Below, piece by piece: positions 1 to 6,464 of a stretch of DNA of 18,442 bases. The notes under the pieces are model-generated. The model searched no databases. It was not told where the DNA came from and worked only from the letters and a program-made list of their open reading frames with translations. The first letter of the stretch is position 1; the number at the start of each line of letters is the position of its first letter. Origin of the DNA: an uncultured Ruminococcus sp. (GTDB taxonomy: Bacteria; Bacillota; Clostridia; Oscillospirales; CAG-272); NCBI GenBank assembly GCA_902783755.1, contig CACZSC010000227.1:1-18442 (forward strand), in the 5' to 3' direction. Position numbers and translations under genes: made by a program.

Positions 1-54
1 CAGATCAAGGTCCACATCATCAGAGAGAGCCGGGCCATCGATTACGCAAAATAA
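1..54 (+). CDS. rny: Ribonuclease Y, C-terminal end (5' end outside the window)
   Basis: The window opens inside a reading frame that gives 17 residues, ending in a segment close to VIRExRAxEYAK, before a TAA stop at 52-54. From memory this is the conserved C-terminus of RNase Y (YmdA), the membrane-anchored endoribonuclease that starts mRNA decay in Bacillota. Only the tail is visible, so neither the KH nor the HD domain can be checked. The identification rests on this short motif. Confidence 0.7.
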   Translation, partial: QIKVHIIRESRAIDYAK

Positions 55-61
55 CGGAACA

Positions 62-102
62 GATCACAGCACCCCCTCGCACAGCCCGAAGGGGTGCTGA
101 TC
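62..102 (+). terminator. Hairpin after rny, possible weak terminator
   Basis: GCACCCC (69-75) pairs with GGGGTGC (91-97). The stem extends through GATCA/TGATC with a two-base bulge, around a loop of about 15 bases. The following T content is poor, so it may only partly stop rny transcription. The 3' arm ends about 20 bases before the ABC transporter start, so some transcripts probably continue into that gene. Confidence 0.4.
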
Positions 103-121
103 ATTTATGAGGACGGACAAT

Positions 122-1894
122 ATGCTCAAGAAATTCTTTCCCTACTACAGGCCTCACCTGAACATATTCATCCCGGACATGCTGGCCTCCCTTCTGGTGG
201 CCCTCATCGGTCTTGCCTACCCGATAATCACGAGAAAGATGCTGAACGATTTCATCCCGGACAGGCAGTATGCCATGATCGTGGCGTTCGGGATGGCTTT
301 GCTCGCCCTCTACACGGCAAGGATGCTCCTGAACTACTACATCCAGTACAAGGGGCACATGATGGGCGTATACATGCAGGCCCAGATGAGACGGGACATG
401 TTCAACCATCTGGAGAAGCTCCCCTTCAGTTTCTATGATAGGAACGAAACCGGAAAGATTATGTCCAGGATGACGAACGACCTGATGGATATAAGCGAAC
501 TGGCACACCACGGGCCGGAGAACCTCATCATCTCCACGATCTCCATAATCGCATCCTTCACATACCTCGCCACCATAAACATCTTCCTGACTCTCATCAT
601 TTTCCTCGCCGTCCCCCTGCTTCTCGTCATCGCATATTTCCTTCGCAAGAGGATGAGGGACGCTTTCATGCGGGGACGCCAGTCCATCGCAAAGATCAAC
701 GCTTCGGTGGAATCAAGCATTTCCGGAATAAGGGTCACAAAAGCCTTTACCAACTCCGAAAAGGAAGCCGAGAAATTCGAGGACGGAAACGAAGAATTCG
801 TAAAAGCCCGCAGAGACTCCTACAAGGCAATGGGCCAGTTCCATTCCGGCACCACCTTCGTCACGGACATATTCAACGTGATCATCCTGATTGCCGGCGG
901 CCTGTTCCTCTATGAGGGGAAGATCGAGCTGGGTGACTACACCGCCTTCATAGTCTCGGTAAACATGTTCATCAATCCCGTCATGACCCTCATCAACTTC
1001 ATGGAGCAGTACCAGAGCGGAATAACGGGGTTCGAGCGGTTCATCGAGATCATGAACGAGGCGCCGGAAAAGGATGCCCCTGCTTCGGAAGACATAGAAC
1101 GCATAAACGGACATATAGAGATAAAGGATGTGACCTGCAGGTATGATACCGACATGCCGGTGCTCAAGGGCGTCTCGCTCGACATAAAGGCCGGAGAGAC
1201 CTTCGCTCTGGTGGGCCCCTCGGGCGGAGGCAAGACCACCATCTGCCATCTGATCCCCCATTTCTACGATATCGAGGAAGGCTCCATCTGCATCGACGGC
1301 CGGGACATCAGGGAGTTCACTCTCGAGTCCCTCCGCCGGAACATCGGCATAGTCCAGCAGGACATATACCTCTTCAACTCCAGCATCAGGGACAATATAT
1401 TATATGGAAGACTTGACGCCACGGAGGAGGAGGTCATCGACGCCGCGAAGCGAGCGAACATCCATGATTATGTGATGTCCCTGGATAACGGATATGACAC
1501 TGAAATAGGCGAGAGAGGCGTGCGGCTGTCCGGGGGACAGAAGCAGAGGCTGTCCATCGCCAGGGTCTTCCTGAAGAATCCGCCTGTCCTTATCCTCGAC
1601 GAAGCCACGAGCGCCCTTGACAACACGACCGAGATCCTGATCCAGCAGGCCCTGAACGAGCTCTGCAGGGGAAGGACGACTCTGGTGGTGGCCCACAGGC
1701 TCTCGACCATCAAGAACGCGGACAAGATCGCCGTTGTGGACGGCGGGAAGATAATCCAGCTCGGGACCCACGAAGAGCTCATAAAGGAAGACGGCATGTA
1801 CTCTCAGCTGTACAACCTTCAGTTCAGGGCCAATTCCGGTGAACAGATCACCGGGGCCGGCAGCCTGGCGGAAAGCCTTCTTAAGCTCGGCTGA
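122..1894 (+). CDS. ABC exporter: fused membrane and ATPase domains, probably a homodimer
   Basis: A 590-residue half-transporter of the MsbA/BmrA (ABCB-like) type that uses ATP to move an unknown lipid, drug or peptide out across the membrane. The N-terminal 300 or so residues hold the six-helix exporter domain. The ATPase domain is complete: Walker A GPSGGGKTT at 365-373, signature LSGGQ at 469-473, Walker B with D493 and catalytic E494, and switch histidine H525. No second half-transporter lies alongside, so a homodimer is inferred. The ATG at 122 is chosen over the in-frame ATG at 107 because GAGGA at 109-113 sits 8 bases before it. The gene may be partly co-transcribed with rny. Nothing in the context shows the substrate. 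Confidence 0.93.
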   Translation: MLKKFFPYYRPHLNIFIPDMLASLLVALIGLAYPIITRKMLNDFIPDRQYAMIVAFGMALLALYTARMLLNYYIQYKGHMMGVYMQAQMRRDMFNHLEKLPFSFYDRNETGKIMSRMTNDLMDISELAHHGPENLIISTISIIASFTYLATINIFLTLIIFLAVPLLLVIAYFLRKRMRDAFMRGRQSIAKINASVESSISGIRVTKAFTNSEKEAEKFEDGNEEFVKARRDSYKAMGQFHSGTTFVTDIFNVIILIAGGLFLYEGKIELGDYTAFIVSVNMFINPVMTLINFMEQYQSGITGFERFIEIMNEAPEKDAPASEDIERINGHIEIKDVTCRYDTDMPVLKGVSLDIKAGETFALVGPSGGGKTTICHLIPHFYDIEEGSICIDGRDIREFTLESLRRNIGIVQQDIYLFNSSIRDNILYGRLDATEEEVIDAAKRANIHDYVMSLDNGYDTEIGERGVRLSGGQKQRLSIARVFLKNPPVLILDEATSALDNTTEILIQQALNELCRGRTTLVVAHRLSTIKNADKIAVVDGGKIIQLGTHEELIKEDGMYSQLYNLQFRANSGEQITGAGSLAESLLKLG

Positions 1895-1922
1895 TGACAA
1901 ATACTTCGGTTTGTGATATACT
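1894..1922 (+). promoter_or_regulatory. Promoter for the Res-like gene
   Basis: ATGACA (1894-1899) and TATACT (1917-1922) are separated by exactly 17 bases. The -35 box overlaps the last base of the ABC transporter stop codon. Transcription should begin near 1930, about 40 bases before the GGAGG-served ATG at 1970. This gives the downstream gene its own expression signal. Confidence 0.65.
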
Positions 1923-1969
1923 TGTAGAAAAGAGAACTCCCTGGCATTTTTGTGTTCGGAGGCTTGGAC

Positions 1970-2779
1970 ATGCAGCAGAAAAACGCGGGAAAAGTACTTA
2001 AAATTCGGGAAAACATACGCTCGGTCTTCAGGGACGCGGGCTTTTCGGGATCCGATATCCTGCTTCCGGCGGACGTAGGCGCCCAGCTGTCGCTGACCGG
2101 CGAGATCCGCGCGAGGGGAAACCGGTTCGATGCGGATACCAGGCGGATCGCCCGTGCGGTGGAAAACGTCTCCCCCGTGAAATGCAGCCGGGCCGCCGTC
2201 GAAAAAAGCGTGAAAGACGGCAGGTATTTCGTGCTCTGCGGGGAGCTGGACCGTTTCGTTGCGATCGTCAGCTCCGTCCTCGAGCTCATCGACTCAGGCG
2301 CGTCGAAGTTCATAATCGCTGCCGACAGCCCGGAGGACCGGGACGAGATAGCCAGATCCTTCGAAGTCATGAAAGGATCCTCGGAGCTCGATCTGTCCGT
2401 GTATGAAAGCGACATCTCCGAGACAGGCAGCAGTTACGCCGCGTACGCCATGGCCTACAGCTTCCTCTCTTCAGACCTGCCCCAGGCGATGGTCATCTCC
2501 CGGGACTCCTTCTGCAGGAGCAACAACATAATCAACCGCCGGGACGGGGACAGATCCCCCGCCGCCCTGCTAGGCTGCTCGTCTCCGGTTGTGATCGTCT
2601 CGACTCCCACCATCAAGTCCGCGAAGAAGATGGCCGCGAAATGCTCCGTCTTCTCCCCCTGCATGTCGGTCCTTTTCACAAGGGAGGTCAGCAGCATGAA
2701 GGCCGCAGTGCTTTTCAGCGCTTCCGTATCCCGTGAATCGAAGCAGGAAGACGCCGGCGTGGAACAGCTGGGTTTCTAG
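1970..2779 (+). CDS. Degenerate type III restriction (Res) helicase-domain protein, ATPase motifs missing
   Basis: This 269-residue protein follows the RecA1-like N-terminal domain of type III Res subunits almost segment by segment, as recalled from the family. The stretch around residues 85-117 matches the region running from motif I to the KFIIVVPS strand. Residues 176-190 (VISRDSFCRSNNIIN) match the family's VxxIDSFxKxxNIIN, and 203-210 matches xTxPIVIV. The functional residues are gone: CGELDRFV (90-97) stands where GTGKT is expected, STPT (211-214) where DEPQ is expected, and FTREV (236-240) where SATH is expected. The protein ends just after motif III, so RecA2 and the nuclease domain are absent. 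GGAGG at 1958-1962 supports ATG 1970 over the in-frame GTG at 1952. The frame is intact, with codon use like its neighbours. ATP hydrolysis and DNA cutting are not expected. Its function is unknown: a domesticated protein or a decaying remnant. Confidence 0.7.
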   Translation: MQQKNAGKVLKIRENIRSVFRDAGFSGSDILLPADVGAQLSLTGEIRARGNRFDADTRRIARAVENVSPVKCSRAAVEKSVKDGRYFVLCGELDRFVAIVSSVLELIDSGASKFIIAADSPEDRDEIARSFEVMKGSSELDLSVYESDISETGSSYAAYAMAYSFLSSDLPQAMVISRDSFCRSNNIINRRDGDRSPAALLGCSSPVVIVSTPTIKSAKKMAAKCSVFSPCMSVLFTREVSSMKAAVLFSASVSRESKQEDAGVEQLGF

Positions 2780-2817
2780 CCGCATCCCGGCCGGCTTCCG
2801 GCATCGCGAAAAATCTC

Positions 2818-2847
2818 TTGACAAAAACGATCCCCTTATTGTATAAT
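2818..2847 (+). promoter_or_regulatory. tRNA-Cys promoter
   Basis: Consensus TTGACA (2818-2823) and TATAAT (2842-2847) are separated by 18 bases. The expected start, near 2854, is about 20 bases before the mature tRNA-Cys. It is also the only promoter visible upstream of murD. Confidence 0.9.
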
Positions 2848-2872
2848 CTCACCGTCGGTTTATCCGGCTTAT

Positions 2873-2944
2873 GGCGACATAGCCAAGCGGTAAGGCAGAA
2901 GTCTGCAAAACTTTTATTCCCCGGTTCGATTCCGGGTGTCGCCT
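2873..2944 (+). tRNA. tRNA-Cys (anticodon GCA)
   Basis: Acceptor arm GGCGACA (2873-2879) pairs with TGTCGCC (2937-2943), followed by a U discriminator at 2944, as is typical for tRNA-Cys. The D arm, the anticodon loop CTGCAAA with anticodon GCA, and the T arm containing GGTTCGATTCC are all present. The 3' CCA is not encoded, so it must be added after transcription. Confidence 0.95.
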
Positions 2945-2951
2945 TATATTC

Positions 2952-2978
2952 GGTGTTACCTCGGGTAACACCTTTTTT
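2952..2978 (+). terminator. Intrinsic terminator between tRNA-Cys and murD
   Basis: A perfect nine-base stem, GGTGTTACC (2952-2960) with GGTAACACC (2964-2972), closes a TCG loop and is followed by six T (2973-2978). It ends tRNA-Cys transcription. Because murD starts only 33 bases later, any murD transcript from the upstream promoter must read through it. Confidence 0.92.
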
Positions 2979-3011
2979 GTTTCTGAAATCCACTATGTTC
3001 CGGAGGCCCGT

Positions 3012-4424
3012 ATGACCACCACACTCAGAGATATATTCGAAGGAAAGAGCGTTTCCCTGATAGGAGCTGGCGTCTCGAACACGCCTCTTGCGGAAAAGCT
3101 GGCGCCCATCTGCTCAAAACTCACGGTACGCGACAGAAAGACTACAGAAGAGCTGGGAGAATCCGCCGCGGCCTTCACAGAGGCAGGCGCGGAACTCATC
3201 ACCGGACCAGGCTATCTCAGGGATCTTAACGAGGATCTGATCCTCCGCTCCCCCGGCATAAGACCGGACATCCCGGAGTTCCTCGAAGCCGGAAAGGCGG
3301 GCTCCGTGGTGACGTCCGAGATAGAGCTGTTCCTGGCGCTGCACCCCTGCCGGGTGTTCGCCGTGACCGGAAGCGACGGGAAGACCACGACGACCACCAT
3401 AACTTCAAAGCTCCTGGCCCCTGCCGGAAGAGTGCTTCTCGGCGGGAACATCGGCTCCCCCCTGCTCTACAGGCTGGACAGCATATCCGAGGACGACCTT
3501 CTCGCGGTGGAGCTCTCCTCCTTCCAGCTCATGACCATGGACGCGTATTTCGAAGCGGCGGCCATAACCAACATTACCCCCAACCATCTGAACTGGCACA
3601 CCGGGATGGATGAATACATCAGGGCGAAGCGCAGGATCCTGGACCACTCGAAGAACAGCGTGCTCAATTACGACAATCCCGAGACCAGAAAGATCGCGGA
3701 GGAGCTACAGGCAGCCTGCAGGCCGGTGATACTTTTCTCCCTGGGTCCCATACCGGATTCGGCGCTGGGCAGCCGTGACGGCAGGATATGGTTCGACGGG
3801 GATTCGGTCCGGTCCGCGTTCAGCGGGGAGGACGAGAGGATCCTGCTCTCACGGCAAGACATAAAGCTGCCGGGTCTGCACAATATAGCGAACTACATGA
3901 CCGCCATAGCCCTGACCCGCGGTTATTCGGACGAAGACACCATAAGACACACAGCCGGGAACTTCGGCGGCGTCGAACACAGGCTCGAGTTCGTAAGGGA
4001 GCTTGACGGCGTAACGTATATAAACGGATCGATAGACTCCTCACCCACAAGGACCGCAGCCGCCCTGTCCGCCATTTCCGACAGGCCCGTGGTCCTGATC
4101 GCCGGCGGATATGACAAGAACATCCCATACGAGCCTCTGGCGGAGAGCATCTTCTCCTCCACGGTGAGAAGGCTCGTCCTGGTGGGCGCCACCGCCGCGA
4201 AGATCGAAAAGGCGGTCACGGAACATCCGTCATATGAAGAAAAATCCGCGCAGGGCTTCGGATACACGGTATGCAGCACATTCGAGGATGCCGTGCTGAC
4301 CGCCCGTAAGCTCGCGGTCCCCGGAGACACGGTGATCCTGTCCCCGGCCTCAGCCTCCTTTGACATGTTCAGGAACTTCGAGGAGAGGGGAAGGAGATTC
4401 AAGGAGCTCGTGAATTCACTCTGA
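3012..4424 (+). CDS. murD: UDP-N-acetylmuramoylalanine--D-glutamate ligase
   Basis: MurD adds D-glutamate to UDP-MurNAc-L-alanine with ATP in the cytoplasm, the second amino-acid step of peptidoglycan precursor synthesis. The 470-residue length fits the family. The order of domains is an N-terminal UDP-binding domain, then the ATP loop GSDGKTTTTT at 120-129, GGNIGSPL, SSFQL at 169-173 and ITNITPNHLNWH in the central domain. The C-terminal domain contains SSPTRT at 343-348 followed by the GGYDK segment. Many clostridial MurD proteins have SSPTR where other bacteria have a SKATNP-type motif (recalled). GGAGG at 3002-3006 lies 5 bases before the ATG. The gene sits alone among tRNA genes and not in a division and cell-wall cluster. 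No promoter of its own is visible. Confidence 0.95.
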   Translation: MTTTLRDIFEGKSVSLIGAGVSNTPLAEKLAPICSKLTVRDRKTTEELGESAAAFTEAGAELITGPGYLRDLNEDLILRSPGIRPDIPEFLEAGKAGSVVTSEIELFLALHPCRVFAVTGSDGKTTTTTITSKLLAPAGRVLLGGNIGSPLLYRLDSISEDDLLAVELSSFQLMTMDAYFEAAAITNITPNHLNWHTGMDEYIRAKRRILDHSKNSVLNYDNPETRKIAEELQAACRPVILFSLGPIPDSALGSRDGRIWFDGDSVRSAFSGEDERILLSRQDIKLPGLHNIANYMTAIALTRGYSDEDTIRHTAGNFGGVEHRLEFVRELDGVTYINGSIDSSPTRTAAALSAISDRPVVLIAGGYDKNIPYEPLAESIFSSTVRRLVLVGATAAKIEKAVTEHPSYEEKSAQGFGYTVCSTFEDAVLTARKLAVPGDTVILSPASASFDMFRNFEERGRRFKELVNSL

Positions 4425-4467
4425 GTATCCCGCGTTTTCAGGCGTTCCCATTTTTTGAAATTTGCTA

Positions 4468-4496
4468 TTGACAAGCAATTTTTCACGTGATATAAT
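4468..4496 (+). promoter_or_regulatory. Promoter of the tRNA-Thr/tRNA-Tyr unit
   Basis: TTGACA (4468-4473) and TATAAT (4491-4496) with a 17-base spacer, a full consensus match. The start is expected near 4503. The 5' leader then folds into a short hairpin, ACGTCC/GGACGT (about 4502-4520), directly before tRNA-Thr, which should be removed during 5' processing. Confidence 0.93.
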
Positions 4497-4525
4497 CTTC
4501 CACGTCCGCAAAAAGGACGTCATAT

Positions 4526-4597
4526 GCTGGTGTGGCTCAATGGCAGAGCAGCTGATTTGTAATCAGCAGGTTGTTGGTTCGACTCCGATCACCAGCT
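4526..4597 (+). tRNA. tRNA-Thr (anticodon TGT)
   Basis: Acceptor GCTGGTG (4526-4532) pairs with CACCAGC (4590-4596), with discriminator T at 4597. The anticodon stem CTGAT/ATCAG closes a loop with TGT, reading ACA and wobble codons. A T arm with GGTTCGACTCC is present. CCA is not encoded. The tRNA is followed after 3 bases by tRNA-Tyr, so the two share one precursor. Confidence 0.95.
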
Positions 4598-4600
4598 TAC

Positions 4601-4682
4601 GGGGGAATTCCCGAGTGGCCAAAGGGGACAGACTGTAAATCTGCTGGCACCGCCTTCGGTGGTTCGAATCCACCTTCCCCCA
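4601..4682 (+). tRNA. tRNA-Tyr (anticodon GTA)
   Basis: A class II tRNA with a long variable arm. Acceptor GGGGGAA (4601-4607) pairs with TTCCCCC (4675-4681), with discriminator A at 4682. The anticodon loop CTGTAAA gives GTA. The variable arm forms around GGCACCGCC, and the T arm contains GGTTCGAATCC. CCA is not encoded. It is transcribed together with tRNA-Thr. Confidence 0.95.
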
Positions 4683-4685
4683 TGA

Positions 4686-4723
4686 AAAAACGTCTTCTGT
4701 CTAACATGGCATAAGGCGTTTTT
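4686..4723 (+). terminator. Terminator of the tRNA-Thr/Tyr unit
   Basis: AAAAACGTCTT pairs with AAGGCGTTTTT (4713-4723), with one G-U pair, around a loop of about 16 bases. The 3' arm is itself T-rich and is followed by TCTTTGCTTTT. The structure begins 4 bases after tRNA-Tyr. Confidence 0.75.
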
Positions 4724-4788
4724 CTTTGCTTTTCTGACGAAAAAATCCTGCAAATACAAGTACATTAAGAGGTTTTTGTGGTTTCACG

Positions 4789-4814
4789 CGGGCTCTCGGA
4801 GAGCCCGGTTTTTT
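4789..4814 (+). terminator. Second strong terminator with no gene directly before it
   Basis: A perfect eight-base stem, CGGGCTCT (4789-4796) with AGAGCCCG (4800-4807), has a CGG loop and six T at 4809-4814. The 65 bases between the first tRNA terminator and this one hold no supported gene or good promoter. It may be a tandem back-up terminator for the tRNA unit. It may also be the terminator of a gene lost when the AT-rich segment to its right arrived (inference). The whole 4683-4875 gap contains nothing else I can support. Confidence 0.85.
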
Positions 4815-4875
4815 CATTTTCAAGTCAAAATTCGTAGTGTACATTTAAGGTGAATTCGAGTAAGTCTGCCCATAA

Positions 4876-6207
4876 TTGCATTATCGTTCGGAGCTTAGTA
4901 TAATAAAGGCATTAAAAGAACTCGACAAACCAGGATTTGAAAAGGAAAAAACTGTGAGCATTATTACAAGTCTGACAAGGATGTGGTTAACGCGAAGCAT
5001 AAGACCATTTACTTTTACGGATGATTATGATGAGGAGATTCCTTATTCCGACTGCGACAAGTTAGGGCTTTATGTACATATTCCGTTTTGTATATCAATC
5101 TGCAATTTCTGCCCTTACTGCAAAGAGATCTATAATAGAGATAAAATGAATGCATATATCGATGCACTTATAAAAGAGATCCGTATTGTCGGCAGTCAAT
5201 ATAATGAAAAGAAAACCGTCACAAGCCTCTATTTTGGCGGCGGGACGCCGGCTCTTGCGGTTGACCGTATAGGCGAGATAATCGGCGTGTTAAAAGAGTA
5301 TTTCGAAATAACAGACGGGATAGGGATAGAATTGCACCCGAAAAATGTTAATCCGGACGTTTTAATAAAGCTGAAAGACGCCGGGGTCGACAGAATTAGC
5401 ATCGGTGTACAGTCTTTTCTCGAAAAATATATAAGAACACTCGGTAGAACGGACGTTAACGCAGACAACTTGAAAATGACGCTTGCTAAAGTGCCGTTCA
5501 AAACCGTTTCAATGGATTTTATATTTGCGCTCCCGGATCAGACCTTTGACGATCTGAAATACGATATAGATAAGGCTTTTGAAATCGGCGCCAATCACGT
5601 AGCGATATATCCTTTTATTGATTTCACCTTTACGGACAGTAAAGTCAAAGCTATGACCAAAAAAGAAAAACACACGCTTTTGGACAAAGTAACGCTGTAT
5701 TTTAAGGAAAAAGGGTATTACAGAAGTTCTATCTGGACGTTTTCGTCAGACGCTGACGCGAAGTATTCTTCAATGACAAGAGATAATTTCCTCGGTTTCG
5801 GTTGTTCAGCAGCGACGCTTTTAAAGAATCAGTTTAAGATAAATACATTTTCTGTTAAGGAGTATTGCAAGCGAATAGAAAGCAAAACCCTACCCACTTC
5901 GCTGACCATAAGGTTCAGGAAACGGCAGAGAATGACGTATTATCTTTTTTGGACCGCTTACGGCATGAAAGTGCCGCTGAAAGATTTCGAAGCTTTTTTC
6001 GGTGTCCCGTTAAAAAAAGTGTACGGATTTGAGATATGGCTTGCAAAAGTGCTTGGATTCATCAAAGAAGAGAACGGAGTGCTCGTAATGACTATGAAAG
6101 GGGCATTTTACTATCATTATTATGAGAATTTCTATACCCTTTCGTATATTGACAAAATGTGGGGACTTATGAGGAAAGAGGCATTCCCTAAAAAAATGAG
6201 GCTATAG
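4876..6207 (+). CDS. Radical SAM protein related to HemW/HemN (coproporphyrinogen oxidase-like family)
   Basis: The 443-residue protein has the radical SAM signature CxxxCxxC at C72, C76 and C79 within HIPFCISICNFC, followed by an extra cysteine C82. GGGTP, the SAM-binding glycine motif, lies at 121-125, and a HemN-like C-terminal domain follows. Family members include HemW-type haem chaperones and poorly characterised paralogues; which one this is cannot be decided. A true oxygen-independent HemN is unlikely because no other haem gene is nearby. The start is uncertain: TTG at 4876 directly follows an in-frame TAA (4873-4875) and has no visible ribosome-binding site. GTG at 4954, with AAGGA nearby, is an alternative. 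The gene is markedly AT-rich, with many AAA, ATA and TTT codons, unlike every neighbouring gene, which points to horizontal acquisition. Confidence 0.82.
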   Translation: MHYRSELSIIKALKELDKPGFEKEKTVSIITSLTRMWLTRSIRPFTFTDDYDEEIPYSDCDKLGLYVHIPFCISICNFCPYCKEIYNRDKMNAYIDALIKEIRIVGSQYNEKKTVTSLYFGGGTPALAVDRIGEIIGVLKEYFEITDGIGIELHPKNVNPDVLIKLKDAGVDRISIGVQSFLEKYIRTLGRTDVNADNLKMTLAKVPFKTVSMDFIFALPDQTFDDLKYDIDKAFEIGANHVAIYPFIDFTFTDSKVKAMTKKEKHTLLDKVTLYFKEKGYYRSSIWTFSSDADAKYSSMTRDNFLGFGCSAATLLKNQFKINTFSVKEYCKRIESKTLPTSLTIRFRKRQRMTYYLFWTAYGMKVPLKDFEAFFGVPLKKVYGFEIWLAKVLGFIKEENGVLVMTMKGAFYYHYYENFYTLSYIDKMWGLMRKEAFPKKMRL

Positions 6208-6246
6208 CCTATGTTAAAGCTAGCTGTCGATTATATATCACCGCAA

Positions 6247-6282
6247 GGAGAATTCTCGAGAACATAATAATACAAATTCTCC
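6247..6282. repeat. Inverted repeat downstream of the radical SAM gene
   Basis: Arms GGAGAATT (6247-6254) and AATTCTCC (6275-6282) are perfect complements separated by 20 bases. No T tract follows, so it is not a typical terminator. It could be a protein-binding site, a processing hairpin or an element remnant. It lies in the AT-rich stretch 6208-6400, which otherwise contains nothing I can support. Confidence 0.4.
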
Positions 6283-6402
6283 GGTTAGTCAGCTGAAAGA
6301 AAAACAAATCAGGAATGATAACGCGAAGAGAAAAGGCAGAGCAAGAAGATACGTCTGACTTTTTTACCTAAAAACGGTACGATATTTGTGTTTCAGGCAT
6401 GA

Positions 6403-6441
6403 AAAAAGACAAACCTGTCTTTCCGGCTCGTTTGTCTTTTT
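6403..6441. terminator. Bidirectional terminator between convergent genes
   Basis: AAAAAGACAAAC (6403-6414) pairs perfectly over 12 bases with GTTTGTCTTTTT (6430-6441) across a 15-base loop. The arms carry an A run on one side and a T run on the other, so the structure can stop transcription in both directions. It lies between the radical SAM gene (plus) and the acyltransferase gene (minus), whose stop is at 6465. Confidence 0.85.
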
Positions 6442-6464
6442 CTATTTCTACCGTATGTTCGGTA

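Noticed and set aside
6211..6267. An 18-codon ORF just after the radical SAM gene, considered as a peptide precursor
   Set aside because: The radical SAM protein is HemW-like, not a peptide-modifying SPASM type. The ORF has no precursor features and its end overlaps the inverted repeat.
4601..6464. Integrated element at tRNA-Tyr with att repeats
   Set aside because: No copy of the tRNA-Tyr 3' end is seen up to the acyltransferase gene, and there is no integrase or transposase.
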